Assembly: GCF_031143425.1 (NCBI RefSeq) | Contig: NC_090450.1 | Span: 167,083,486 to 167,147,485 of the forward strand | Origin: Pleurodeles waltl | Lineage: Eukaryota; Chordata; Amphibia; Caudata; Salamandridae | Direction of reading: 5' to 3' | DNA length: 64,000 nucleotides | In this document: in pieces, positions 35,620 through 48,836 of the stretch | Layout: each line of letters begins with the position of its first letter | Numbering within the stretch: the stretch's first letter is position 1 | Notes under the pieces: model-generated | Database searches by the model: none | What the model saw: the letters and a program-made list of their open reading frames with translations, nothing else | Told to the model about the DNA's origin: nothing | Position numbers and translations under genes: made by a program

Positions 35620-38240
35620 TCCTGAAAGGTGTTCACATTCATGCTGATGTCATAGTGATGCATACACTCAATGTGACAACCAAATATGTCTCTCTGTAGG
35701 GAGTGATTTTGCAACTACATGTGATATCAAACTCATGGGTGTTTTTGCACCTAAGTGTGTTTCTGCTACTAAGCGTGATGTTTCCATCTAAAGTTCACTT
35801 TGGCTATAAAATTGTTTTGCTTCTAGTTGTGATTTTTATCCTAGAAGTGTTGTTACACTACAGTTGAGGGTACAATACCATGAACTTCACACCTAAATAT
35901 TTGTGCTTAGCTATATGTGATACATGTTTCTAAAATTATTTCCACACTTGCCTCCCTTGGCATGGTTTCCCCATAACTTTTTGCCTTTTGTTGTTGCTAG
36001 TTATGATTGAAAGTGTGCTGGGATCCTGCTAACCAGACCCCAGCACCAGTGTTCTTTCCCTAAACTGTACTTTTGTTCCCACAATTGGCACAGCCCTGGC
36101 ACACAGATAAGTCCCTTGTAACTGGTACCCCTGGTTCCAAGGGCCCTGTGGCCAGGGAAGGTTACTAAGGGCTGCAGCATGTATTATACCACCCCGGGGA
36201 TCCCTCACTCAGCACATGCACACTGCCTCATAGCTTGTGTGTGCTGGTGGGGAGAAAATGACTAAGTCGACATGGCACTCCCCTCAAAGTGCCATGCCCA
36301 CATCCCACTGCCTGTGGCATAGGTAAGTCACCCCTCTAGCATGCCTTACAGCTGTAAGGCAGGGTGCACTATACCACAGCTGAGGGCATAGTTGCATGAG
36401 CATTATGCCCCGACAGTGTCTAAGCCAAACCTTAGACATTGTAAGAGCAGGGTAGCCATAAAGTTATGGTCTGGGAGTTTGTCAAACACGAACTCCACAG
36501 TTCCATAGTGGCTACACTGAAATCTTGGAAGTTTGGCACCAACTTCTCAGCACAATAAATCCACACTGATGCCAGTTTGGGAATTATTGAAAATTGCACA
36601 GAGAGGTCATCTTAGAGATGTCCTCTGTATGCCAGTCTGACTCCTAGTGTTAGGCTGACCAGTTCCTGCCAGCCTGCCACAGCCAGATGAGTTTCTGGCC
36701 ACATGGTGAGTGCCTTTGTCACTCTGTGGAAAGGAGCAAAGTCTGCACTTGGTGGAGGTGCTTCTTACCTCCCCCTGCAGGAACTGTAACACCTGGCAAG
36801 CCTGTTGTTACAGCACCCCAGGGCATCCCAACTTTTGGCAGCAAGTCTGGAGGAGATAATGAGAAACACAAGGAGGAGTCACCTACCAGTCAGGACAGCC
36901 CCTAAGCTGCCCTGAGCTAAGGTGACCCCTTCCTTTAGAAATCCTCCATCTTGGTTTCAGAGGATTCCCCCAATAGGAGGCACAAGGAGGGTGTAGCTAC
37001 CCTCAAGGGCAGTAGCCATTGGCTACTGCCCCCCAGACCTAAACACACCCCTAAATTCAATATTTAAGGGTGACCCTGAACCCAGGAAATGAGATTCCTG
37101 CAACCTAAAACAAGAAGAAGGACTGCTGACCTGAAAGCCCCGCAGAGACAATGGAGATGACAACTGACTTGCCCCAGCCCTACCGGCCTGTCTCCAGACT
37201 CAAAGAACCTGCACAGTGACACATCCAGCGGGAGCAGTGACCTCTGAGGACTCAGAGGACTGACCTGCACCTAAAGGTCCCTCCATTGATTTCTACAGCA
37301 AACCCGACATCTGCATTGCACACTGCACCAGGCCGCCCCTGTGCAGCTGAGGGTGTTTTGTGTGTGCTTGTGTGGTTCCCCCCCCCAGTGCTCTACAAAA
37401 CCCTCCTGGTCTGCTCCCCGAGGATGCAGGTACTTACCTGCTAGCAGACTGGAACCGAGCACCCCTGTTCTCGATAGGTGCCTATGTTATTTGGGCCCTC
37501 CTTTACCTCTAACCCTGACTGGCCCAGTGTTGCTGGTGTTGTGGTTTTGGGGTTGCTTTGAACCCCCAACGGTGGGCTGCCTATGCCCAGGAGACTGATT
37601 GTAAGTGTTTTACTTACCTGAGAAACTAACCAAAACTTACCTTCCCCAGGAACTGTTGAATTGTTTGCAATGTGTCCACTTTTGAAATAGCTATTTGCCA
37701 TTTTAACCAAAACTGTGTGTACTACTGTTTTAAATCAAAGTTCCATACTTACCTGTGTGAAGTACCTTGCATGTTATGTACTTACCTCAAATTTGAATCT
37801 TGTGGTTCTAAAAATAAATTAAGAAAATATATTTTTCAATATAAAAACCCTTGGGCCTGGAGTTAAGTCTTTGAGTGTCTGTTCCTCATTTATTGCCTGT
37901 GTGTGTACAACAAATGCTTAACACTACCCTCTGATACGCCTACTCATCGACCACACTTCCACAAAATAGAGCATTAGTATTATCTAATTTTGCCACTATT
38001 AACCTCTAAGGGGAACCCTTGGACTCTGTGCACACTATCTCTCACTTTGAGATAGTATATACAGAGCCAACTTCCTACATGCACCTATGGTGAGTTTTAT
38101 GTCAATGTCATTTGAATCTAAATGTGCTTTTATTCATAGATGCAATTTGTGTTCCTAAATGTTTTCCACTCAAGCTGTTGAACGAAGAATGATTTTGCAA
38201 CTCAATGTGTTGTTAGTCAAATGTGAAAATATATAAATGC
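35620..38240. repeat. Degenerate short repeat split by the solo LTR
   Basis: Both flanks of the LTR (35,620-35,940 and 38,080-38,240) are made of imperfect 20-30 base units such as TTTGCACCTAAGTGTG, TTTGCAACTACATGTGAT and TCTAAATGTGCTTTT. The LTR evidently landed inside one array. Confidence 0.5.
35940..38079 (+). mobile_element. Solo Ty3/Gypsy-type LTR, about 2.1 kb
   Basis: The left part (CTTGCCTCCCTTGGCATGG onward) and right end (GAGCCAACTTCCTACA) correspond to the termini of a salamander LTR family that starts TGTAGGAAAGTG and ends TTCCTACA. The first bases are eroded. Internally it has the same order of blocks as the inverted fragment at 1-456 and a distant resemblance to the LTRs at 54.8 and 60.0 kb (GCTAACCAG, AAGTCCCT, GGCAGGGTGCA blocks). 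No internal retroelement sequence flanks it, hence solo. No clear target duplication was found. Confidence 0.65.
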
Positions 38241-40620
38241 GTACTGTTTTTTACATATAATAACTCACCATAACAGCATAGTGCAGCTGCCTCTTACTGA
38301 ATCTGCTTCTAAAGAGCATCAGTATACTTATTTTTCATGTGATCTTATTATTGCCTCCAAACATACAATGCAAAACCTTCATATGATATCACAGCAGAAA
38401 TCCTAAGCCTTTTAGCCTATATAAAAGCACCCTCAAACTAAAAAAAAATACTAAGCCCTGGCATCCAACTAAGACACATCAAACAGTGACAAATATTACT
38501 TTTTCATGCAGTACTCTCTCAAAACTGACCTCATCTTTTTTTGGTAAGGCCATACCTTTAAAGACTGTTAAACTCTGTTTTTTTCCCCATAGCCTAAGGA
38601 AAAGAAAATTCCCTTATCACAAAAGTTTAAATCATCTCCAGTTACCATGACATGAATGTAAGCACCACTTCACGCCGTATGAAAATGAGAAGGTCATGAC
38701 CCAGTCTTTGCATGCCAACTTCCTTATCATATCTACATTACTGATATCTTGAAAGCACAAAAAGATTCTACCATCTTTAAGAATGTTACCACTGATACCA
38801 TATCTATCCTCTCTGCAGATTACAGCACCACCAGCTTACCATCCTCCACACCCTCATCTCTCATTGACAGCAAAATGCAAACCTAAATCAAAAGCTACTA
38901 TTTATTGACACCGACTGAAATACTGCCACACACCAATCCCACGGTCCTCTACATTGGCACCACTGTTCCTCAATACAGCCTTCCTCTTTCACTCAACATC
39001 CTTATCCTTCCAATCTAGATGAAAACAGCCATATAAAAACTGGACTGATCACCCATGACATGACATATGTGTGTGATTAACTGCACCATACTTAACTACA
39101 GTCACTATTTACTGACCCAGCAAAATATATATTATCTACTCCCAAAAATGAACTGCTTGACATCAAACTGAAGTTGATAACTTGGATGGGTAATGAAATG
39201 TGTTCAAATCACACTCCTCACATCTCTCTCCAGCAAGTACTCTTCTCCATTGGACTGCTCTGCTAGCCCCTCTCCAGCTAAAAGTCAGACAACATGCACA
39301 AAGCATTCCTCCTCACAAGCATTACCGCAAACACACACCACACATCTAAATACTCTTCGATCACAGACCCCACAACATATACTGCACCAGACCTCCTTTG
39401 TTTTTGTCCCATAAATTATTTTTCAACTTGTGGTGCACCTTTTTTAATATATAGAAGTACATTATTGATATAGGGAAGTAATTCCCATTTCGGCTAAATT
39501 ATAATGTAGAGAGGTTTCTTTTTTTCTTTGAACTCTCCCTTCTTCCTCCTCCCCTGAAGTGATAAAGGAAGAGGACCTTCATCAAAAGTGACAATTTAAT
39601 CTCCTTGCATGTGTGTGTGTGTGTGTGGGTGTGTAAGTGTGTGTGTACAGCTAGTCAGAGTGTGCATCTGAAATGTTCAGGTGGAGAGTGAATGGGTCTC
39701 TTTCATTTTATATGAGCCCAGAGGCATCTTTAGCTGTCTCACAAGCTTCATGTAAATACATGGACAGATATTGAGTTACATGGGGCTTTTAGTCAGCCAT
39801 TTTTATCCATCGATCTTTTCAAATGTCATTCACATTTTCTTCTGCCTACTATAGCATACTGCCCCTGGGTAGACCTTGGGCTTTGCCAATGCTTCTTTTA
39901 AATGTGATGGAATTAAGTAGTTCTTTTTTTATTTTAGAAAAAGTAAAAGTACACATAGCAGCTCTTTAACCTACTACCGATGGTTTTCAGCTCCTGTAAG
40001 TCCTATGAGTGGGGTCATGAGACTGTGTGGGTTACTGTTGGAAATGTACTACCAAATTGTATTCCTTGATTGTTTTGGATGGCTGTAGAACTTTGTGCAC
40101 TTTACCCCTCGCTGATTAGGGATGAGCAGAACTCACTGTGTTTTACTCTCTGGAATTCCGCAAAGTTACATAAAAACTCCAAGAGATTCAGGGAGTTCCA
40201 CAAGCGGGCAGAATCATTCATGTTGTGCTGCTTGTGCTGATTTTTAGTGGCAGGAGTTTCTTCTGTGCTGTAAAATCAACGTGAACTGCACCACAAGGCA
40301 TGCCAGAGAGTGCTGTTTCTTTCATTCTCTCAAATAGATTTTCTACTTAAGCGGCAGCTTTCTTAACGCAAATCATCACAACCTTCTATGACTGTCTGCA
40401 TTGAGAAATCCCATCATGAGGCATTCTAGCACCTGAAAATCATGATAGATAATGTGCATTATCGCTTGTACTGGCCAACTTAATTCTGGTGAGCCAAGCA
40501 CAACAAAAAACTCCACCACGCAGCAGTTGGCAGGGTTTTGCTTAAACTCTGCTCTCCAGGCGGAATGTGGACTGGGCAAAACTCTGTGAACTCTGTCGAC
40601 TGAACAAAGTTTTTCCCCCA
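38241..40620. other. Noncoding, with a GT microsatellite
   Basis: AT-rich DNA without gene signal. A (GT)n tract lies at about 39,610-39,648. 40,120-40,620 has GGAATTCCG-type words and CTGATTAG at both edges, perhaps an old MITE, unproven. Confidence 0.4.
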
Positions 40621-40624
40621 CTCC

Positions 40625-42885
40625 TACTGCTAATCAGTGGTAAAGTGCCTGTGCTCCTTCTTTCAACATTATCAAATTAGCATACTCCTAATTGGAATTT
40701 TTGCTTACCTACTAGTCCCTACTATATGATACAAAGTGTGGTTGGGCCTGTAAGTTAGCTGTTCGCACTGGGCTGCAGCACCTATTGTGTCACCCACTAC
40801 ACTGTCCATTGGAACATGGATCTAGGCCTGCCATTATAGCACAACCTTTCAGGTTTAACAGCAAATTCAAACTGTCAAAATAACCCCTTTTGACAGGCTT
40901 AAAAATGCCTTTTCAATATGAATAAGTCCACGCTAAGTAGGCTTTATTTCCCATAAGGCAGGGTGCATGGTATTTAAAAGTATCACATGTAAATGTTTCA
41001 TGTAAACTTGTCCTTGCAATAAAAAGGTGCTGAAAGCTATTTTCACTATAGCTGGGTTAGACCCCCCCATGGGAAGGCTTTGGAATACAGTATTAAACAT
41101 ATTATTGCTAGCTCCATCCTGGAAGCAGCTACACAGTTCATTTTGTACTTTTTGAAATAATTTTTACTGGCCCAATTCACTGGTTAAGTCAGACTTGTAA
41201 CAGGTATTTTGGCAAAATACTTTTACCTGGCCTAAAGCCTCTATTGGCCCATTTGCATGAATTACAACTGTCACCAAGGAGCTGACTAGCTCCCTTAATG
41301 AGATGTGAACTTGATCCCAGCCCTGAGACAAAGGCCTGGGGTGTGGTGAGCTGTTTTGTCCCCCTAGCAGGCTGTCTATCTCTGCTGTGTCCAGGAACAT
41401 AATTACCTTCAAAGAGGCCTACAATGTCACAGGCAAATGTAACTAGCACCTGTCCCTGCCACCTCCTTTGTCCCATTTGTCAACCAGACACCAAGTCCTG
41501 CAGGAGCTGAGATGCCCTCAGAACAGGTTTTGAGTGAGTGCATAGGAAAGGTTTTTCATTTCCTGACCAAACCTCTACTTTACTCACATAAACTAACTCT
41601 ACTTAAGGGACGAAAGATTTTGCCATCTTGGTTGTAGGCAGAGACGGGCACTGTGAGATTCTTTTCAATAGGGCATATAAGAAATGCTGTAAAAGTGGGT
41701 AGAGTTATCCTAACAACTTTTACCTCATTGGCTAGAGACTGGCCAGGGTTGCCTCCTCACAGGCTGATGTCAGGCATAAATGTAGCACCCGTAGTACCCT
41801 CCTGAGAATGGTATCTGGACCTGTGGAAGAACACCAGATGACTGGACCTGCGGTCTGTGACCTGAGAAGAGTCCTGAAGACTGTCCATGCTCTCCCTTTT
41901 GAACTAAGACAAAGAAATGGATTCCAAGGGTTAGAACAATGAGCTTCTGTTCAAGCTACAGAGATACAACAAGCTATGAGAGACCGTTTCTACAACTTCC
42001 CTGCTGTCCAATCCCAAATGAACCTGCTCAAGAATTTGCAGCTGACCTCTCCCGGAGAAAGTTTTCACCCCAACTGCTCTTACCCAGGTCCTGGATGCTT
42101 AGCTAGTTTCACAGTCTACTCTTCTTAACTTTCCTGAAACCTGGGACTTAGAAACTTTCAGCTTCAAAGACCTCAGGAGAACCAGGGCCAACTTGCCAAG
42201 CCAATCCAATGATGGTGTGTTGCTGCTACATCGAAGATTCAGGTAGCTCCCACTCAGACCTTTTCTGCAGTGGCAAATCCAGTCCAGCTGGATATCGTGC
42301 AGAAGGTACCTGGGTTTGTTAGTCTACAGCATGGAGCCTTGCCCTACTAGAAGATCTGAGCTCCAAAAAAATAAGTAGAAATCTTTACTGGGCGAAGGTG
42401 GGAAAAGTATGTGGCCAGCAAGGGACATTCTCTGGGCACAAAATTCAAAATTCTCCCACTCTGAGCTTTCCTGCTCAAAGTCCCTATGTAAAACTTCCCA
42501 TCAAGTTGAACCTGGTTTATGTATCCAACCCATACTCCATTGTGGCTGACCTTAACTTGTGCATATGTACCAATGAAGTACAGTCAGATGACCGAGGATG
42601 GTGCTTTACATTTTTTGGTGCTATTTTCACTTTAAAGTTTTTTTAAATTTATAACTCCAGTTTCCCCTGTTGGATTTTTGTTAATTTTGTGTTATTGTAT
42701 TTATTACATTTTACACTATTTTTTAAATTGGATTGGGTTCTTTCTTGTGTTTTGTTTTTACATTATTACTCTTTTGATACTGCACAAATATTTTGCACAT
42801 TGCCTACAAGTTAAGCCTCTCTGCTGTGTGCCATAGCTATTAGGGGACTGAGCTCAAGTTAATTTAGTGGCTTTAGTAGTTCATC
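40625..42885 (+). mobile_element. Old Ty3/Gypsy-type LTR, about 2.2 kb
   Basis: The start region (CAGTGGTAAAGTGCCTGTGC, then ACCTACTAGTCCCTACTAT, GCAGCACC, GTGTCACCCAC) and the end region (CCAGTTTCCCCTGTTGGATT, then GCACATTGCCTACAAGTTAAGCCT and GAGCTCAAGTTAATTTAGTG) align in order with the beginning and end of the intact LTRs at 54.8 and 60.0 kb, at low identity. It is therefore an older relative in the same orientation. Confidence 0.55.
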
Positions 42886-42889
42886 CTGT

Positions 42890-43510
42890 TCCCTGGAAAT
42901 CTAAATCTTTAGGCCAGAGACAATGCAAGTTGGTTGGATCATCTCTGCAGGTTTGTCCCATCCTAGGGCGGGCTTTGCAGCCAAAAAGTGTTTTAAGTCC
43001 CAGGTTTTTAAGGGTGCTAGGAGGAGTCCAGTAAGACACACCCAAAGGTTCCAGGACCTCAGGAACACTGTGGTGTCAGCACTAGAGGGTCAGGGCTCAC
43101 TCTTTCAGAGGCCAACAACAGGATCAAGGCCTGGTCCAGTTGGAACTGGTCAGCTGGAACTGGTCAGGTGGGACTCTTTAGGAAAGGCTTCTTGTAGCTT
43201 GCTGTGTCCCTGTAGTGTAAACAGAAGGTTAGCCTTACAACACTTGGAGTCCACACCTTTGTCCTGGGTACAAGACGGAGCAGGTTGAGTCCTTCCAGGT
43301 TCCTTTCAGGTTTCAGACAGCAGACTCAGTCATCTTCTGAACTTCCTTAGGTACAGTAGTGTTCTGAGGAGGGTATTAGAAATGCCACATTTATGCCAGG
43401 CACCTGGTTGAAGGTGGGTGCTACTCCTGGCTCATTCATAAACAATGAGGCTAAAGTTCTCGGGGGTTACCCTACCCACTTTTGCAGCAAGCAGTTCCAG
43501 TGTGCCCTAC
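42890..43510 (-). mobile_element. Inverted fragment of the same old LTR family
   Basis: The reverse complement of about 43,290-43,500 aligns with 41,690-41,900: AAAAGTGGGTAG, GGCATAAATGT, ATACCCTCCTCAGAA against GTACCCTCCTGAGAA, and a run of GAAGA/CTG words. The two copies thus lie tail to tail. Confidence 0.55.
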
Positions 43511-45989
43511 TGCTAACGATCCCACGGTGCACCCCTCTGCTTGCTCCAGCACTTTGGTAGATTGTTGGCAGAGTTCTGGTTGACAAGCCCTAACCCTAAG
43601 TGAGTCTAGCTCCAGAGGGCCAATTATATGTGTTGCTCTGTTCCAATTTTACACCTTCTGCTACGGAGTGCAGTGTTCACTTTCAGACTTTTCTTACTCC
43701 TTTCTTCAACAGGTCTCCAACCTTCACAGTCACACCCATGCAAACATATACTATAAACACATGCATGCACGCTCTTATCATTCAAATAAGCCCCTTTACA
43801 TTTTCATAAATTCAGAAAGCCAGACCTGGTTGCCTTGTAAAGGATTATTATGATGTGGAACAGGACAGGCCATTTATTTTACTAGGTATTTTCCTGGTGG
43901 TCTAGAGCCTCTGTATGGCAGCTTTTACGGAAGAGAGTCACTCATTGTGACTGACACTTCCCCCTACTCGCTGAGGTTAATTGCAGCTGGCATGAGGAGG
44001 GTTCAAGAGAGAGAAAGAGAGGGGGAGCGAGCTAGAGAGAAACCAATCAGATAGTGATAAGAGAAAGAGGAGAGAAGGAGAAAGGAGAATAGATGAATGG
44101 ATAGAGAGAGAGATTGTGCGATGATATGAACGGAGTGGGGCTAGTTTGAGTGTTTTTGTTGGGGCTGCTTTGGTCCTCCAGTCCGGCGCTGATGGGGGAT
44201 CATTGGGTCAAGGTACCGTAACTAACACATGGAAGTGTACCAGTTAGCAGTCATGACCTCTACCTGTTTCCTAGCTCTCCCTTATGCTGTTGATCCCATG
44301 CCCAGCCTACACAAAGCTCTGCCAGCAGAGCATGTTCTGAAGCAGCGGCTATTATAACTAACAGGCTAAAAATATATCCTAAATTACCTTGAACATTTGA
44401 AAGTGTGCAAAATATTGTAAGGGTCAGTTTTAAAGGCACATATGAAAACAAAAGAAATTGCCACTCATTCACAAGAAGACACATAGTTTACTCCTCAATC
44501 AGAAAGTCACTCCACAGAATGACTACTGCTTAAATAAACTTAGCGTGAACTCTGTCAGAATGAAAACACATTTTTGTATTTTATTTCCCAAAAGAGGCAC
44601 CAACTTTCTCACAAAAACATATTTAGATATAGTAAAGCAAATTGATTAATTCCCAACGCAGCGCTGAAAGTGGAAAGTCTACATTTTGGAGAGAACATAC
44701 ATCAATCTATATGATTGCCATGTGTAGGAACATTAACTGTTTTCTCGATAAGATGTTTTTCTGTCGGTTTTGTACATTCAGATCTTTTGGTTTCCAAAGT
44801 TATAACACATGATAAAACAAAATATGCTACAGTACGCATATTCCAAGGAATACAAGCACACCATGTGAAATAAGGCTTTGATTTCATTACACTTCATCAT
44901 TTTCCCCTGAACAGATGTTTTTTTCTTTTTTCAGAAAAAGTGTATCTGATGTTCTTTCCTGTTCCAAATATTCTTTGAACACAAATCTGCTTTTAGGGTC
45001 AAGGGTTCTCCACTTTCTGCAAGATCCCAGTTAGGGCCAATGGTAAAATACAATGTTCTTTATTATTCAAAACTAAGTAAAACAGGGCGAATCAGAATTG
45101 TAATAAAGTGGAGCTGACTGTCACATAAAGTTTGTGAAATATGGTGAACATATAACGGGGAAAACCTATGAAAGTATGCAAAGACCAAAACAGATGCTTG
45201 GGAAACTTGTGAAAGTTACTTCAGTACAATGGCATAGCCACTCATATCGGGCCCGTTAATGAAAGGAACTTCCATTCATCTTAATAAATGTCAGTTGTCT
45301 TAACATCTGAAGCATAGGGCGTCTAACATTTTACAGTTTTTAATTCGAAGTTCACATTTCAAAGAGACTGGAGAAGTACTTCAGGTTACCTACCAGAGGG
45401 CATCTTTGCTGGAAAGATTCGGGCAAATGTGTCCTGAGAGTAACCTCTCCTTTGATAAAACAAGAACTGGGAGTAGAATTGCTGATGCTGTGGCGGTGAG
45501 ACTTGCTGTGTGGCAGTTGCTGCAGCAATTTCTCCTCCCTACCAAATGTTGTCTCCCTATAAGTTTCGGAGAAAGATTAGAATGAACAAAATAAATGTTT
45601 TTTTTTGTTCTTCTTACAGTGGAAGATCAACCGCAAATAAGTGGACGTCTTATTATTAAACAGGGCTGTGCTTTTCTTTATTATTCCACTACAAGCAGGC
45701 GAGATTCCCGAGTCAAATGCCCAGCTTTTCGGAGGGTGAGTTGCCATGGAATAAAAACAGCAACACTCTGTGACAATCCTGTAAGAAATGAATGACCATT
45801 ATGGAAGCCGGGGCTGTTTGTACAAGAGCTATTACACCCAGTCAGACTGCAAACGGCCAATAAGAATAAGCCTAAAACCGGGTCCTATTCTGATTGGTTG
45901 GAATGATGGTCTTTCAGACATCTTTTTACCAAATCAAAATATGTAGTTGTGTTATGACATTTGCTCAGTCGGTTGTACCACGTCACAAC
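43511..45989. other. Noncoding, with a purine-rich tract
   Basis: No gene seen. 44,005-44,115 is a GA-rich low-complexity tract (GAGAGAAAGAGAGGGGGAG type). The rest is AT-rich with short frames. Confidence 0.4.
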
Positions 45990-46073
45990 GTTACAGCGCA
46001 TGCTCTTTTACCGTGCATGTTCTTACCATGCATTTTTTACATCACATACATTTACCACACACCTGTCTTTCAC

Positions 46074-46133
<60 letters not shown>

Positions 46134-47911
46134 TATTCGCTTAAAAAAACAAAGGTTGCAGGGGCGTTATAGACTTAGGTTCACATTTTAAACGTACAAA
46201 TCCTTAGAAATGCAGCAGTTACAGTTATTTCAAGTAGCTATGTCTCGTGGCCTAAGGTGACTCTATAACTCTCGCCCTGACCATTCACAGTTTTTTCCTT
46301 AAAATTTTACTACGAATATTACATTGATATTTTCAATGATGTTATCAAAGATGTCATGAGTGCTGCAATATGTGGAGTAATTACCAGTGTATGGTGATGG
46401 CGCAAGTTATAGTTACCTTAGGCCCTTATGAATTTCTATGGTTTTGTATGGTTAAAATGTGAGCCTAACTGTAATGTCCCTGTAACCTTCTGGTTCTTAA
46501 GTGAATTTCAATGTTTTTAAAAAATTCTATTTCCTATTTGAAATATCCATGTAACCATTATTTTCTTCATTTTTATGATTTGTTTTTAAAGTCAAATAAT
46601 TTGAATTACTAATATTAATACAACCACTGCCACTGATGGCTCTGCGGCCAATCCTTATAAACGCCCAACCCGGTGCCACGCACAGCATTTGGCGGGTGGT
46701 GGCATGGGTTGGTTGCAGGGCCTCCCCTGTGGCCAGGCCTTGAGGCCAACCCTTATAACCATCAAACCCTGAGCCACACACAGCCTTCAGGCGTGCACAG
46801 CAGCAGTTGGCAGCCATCCCCTTACAACCAACCAATCCTGCACCACGCACAGCCTTAGGCTGTGTGCAGTGGGGGTTGGCCGCAGGGCCTGCAATGGACC
46901 CCTCTAAAACCCAAACCTGTATCACGCATGGCCAAAGGCTGTGCGTGGCAGGGTTCGACTCACAGCAGCAAAGTTTACAGATAACTTTTCAAGGCAAAAA
47001 TGAAAAGAAAAAACACTTGCTTTACCTTGACCATGCGGAAGAAATTAGGAAGTGAACCTTGAACTTGGGCACCTGCTTTGTTTATATCTGTGGGGGCTTC
47101 TCGTTGAGGTTTGAATTCTGTTAAATGAGCATCAGGCCAGAAGGAATTCTGCCCTATGTATTTATCCAAGAAGATTGCACCGTTTTGTGCAGAATGTGTG
47201 CTAAACTGGCAGACTTTCTACTGGGTAATTTGTAAGTGCTATTTCTTTGGGTATCTGTTGTGCATCTCCTGTAATACGTCTGCTTAAAGACACTGTGGTA
47301 ATGTCTCCAGTGACCGTGTGTGTGTAACTTTACCAAAGTCATTGTTCCTTGAGCGTCTTCATCTGATAACACTTCAAGGTGAAACTGCAGATCTGCAGTT
47401 CCACAGTGAAAATATATTTATTAATAATATTTATTTTTAACCTTGGAGACCACAGGGGGGCCTTAAGGCCACCACCGTCCCAACCATCTCTCATCTCATG
47501 CAGGACCTGGCATTGCTCCTGCAAGCAGGGAGCTGCTTTAAATGGCAGCACCCTGCCGGCGTGAGCAATGTTTACACCTCTTTTCCTGCATGTGTGTTAG
47601 CATGCTCGGAAAGAGATGGAAACCCTGCTTTGAACAAGTGGGAGCTGTTTGACAGCTCCCGCTTGCTGAAAGTGGAGGTATGTTTGCTTTTGCTTTGTGG
47701 GAGCTGTCAGCTCCTGCCAAGCAAAAGCAAACAGCTGCCTCCCTAGGGTGGGCACCTCAGGAGGAAGCAGGAGCTGGCCTTGGGGAGTGGTGGCCCCCAG
47801 GGACATTTTTGGCTCCAAGATTGGGGCTGTGCGGTCCCACTCCACCTTTTAAATTTTGCCCTAGGGAGGTGTGGACTCCAGGGCTGGGGGTAGGTGCTAG
47901 CCCCCTTTCTT
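45990..47911 (+). repeat. Dispersed repeat family, copy B, cut by L1
   Basis: Same block order as copy A. The CTTTTACCGTGCATG stretch is followed by the TA microsatellite, GTTATCAAAGATGTCATGAG (46,340-46,360), imperfect palindromes such as CACGCACAGCCTTAGGCTGTGTG (46,843-46,866), and a GC-rich section. The copy stops at the L1 3' end near 47,912. Confidence 0.55.
46076..46131. repeat. (TA)n microsatellite, about 56 bp
   Basis: Uninterrupted alternating TA. Confidence 0.95.
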
Positions 47912-48563
47912 TGTTTTCTTTTTTTTATTGTAGATAATGCAGTATGATACAAGGCCAATTGTTTATAAACAGTTATACATCAAGAATAATAGAGAATAAG
48001 AAAAACGTATAAAAAAATAAGATATTATCGTTTGTACTTCGAAAAACCTGAGGTACTGTTCGATTCCAACATATGATAGGAGAAGGGGATTAAAGGAGAT
48101 ATAGAGAAGGATAGAGGGTAGATGGTAACTGATCAAATGAGTAGGGAGGATATCGCGTCATTGATCGCCCAAGTAATAGGTTAGAGAGAATAGGAAAGGG
48201 AAACAGATGAGCTAGCTAGTCGAGCAGCGAGGATTTGGGGTATGGGATCACCTGATTCCCTAAGGATACGAAGTAAGATTCTCGCTGCGTCAGTGTCTGA
48301 ATTGGGATCAGGTCAGAGAGCGGTTGCCTAGCGAGGCTTTCGGCCAGAGTTTTTTACCTTGGGGAGAAAGCGGTGACAAGACATTGGTGTATTCTAAGAT
48401 TGCGGTTTACCAAGGGGATTATGCGGTGTGAGTAGTGGGGCTTGCAACTTCTGTCTTCACTATGGCCAGTTCAAACTGATACTAGGTGTCCTTTTCATGA
48501 CACGGAGAGAGAGGTCTGTGGCGAAGGTCTGCTTGGAATGGTGATGAAGAGCAGTGTGTAGTC

Positions 48564-48790
48564 TCAAGTGGATTTAAGAAAGAAGAAAAAGAAAAAGAAA
48601 GAGAAAGAAAAAAGAAAAAGAAAGAGAAAAAGGAAAGAAAAGGAAAAGAAAAAAGAGAAAGAAGAAAAAGAGTAGAGGAAGAGAAAAATGCAAGGATAAG
48701 GGGAGGGGAGGGAGAGAGGGGAAGGGTGGGGGATAGGGGAAGGGGGAGGGGGCGGTGGTTCCGGATGGTTTGCTATCGTCCCACTGTAAG
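48564..48790 (-). repeat. Pyrimidine-rich tract in the L1 3' UTR
   Basis: On the + strand this is AAAGAAAAAGAAAG then GGGAGGGGGAGG; in L1 sense it is C/T-rich. It produces a spurious Phe/Ser-rich 79-codon frame. Confidence 0.8.
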
Positions 48791-48836
48791 GAAGGGAGAC
48801 CATACCTGCGTGAATATTTGAACTTGATCTTGTAGG

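Noticed and set aside
38041..38079. A second LTR start in inverted orientation at GAGCCAACTTCCTACA
   Set aside because: The complement does begin TGTAGGAAGTTGG, but the sequence is continuous with the solo LTR and matches its recalled 3' end, so it is a terminus and not a new element.
45894..46172. 92-codon frame with an Ile-Tyr repeat
   Set aside because: Translation of the TA microsatellite.
48564..48803. 79-codon Phe/Ser-rich protein
   Set aside because: Pure translation of a low-complexity purine/pyrimidine tract.
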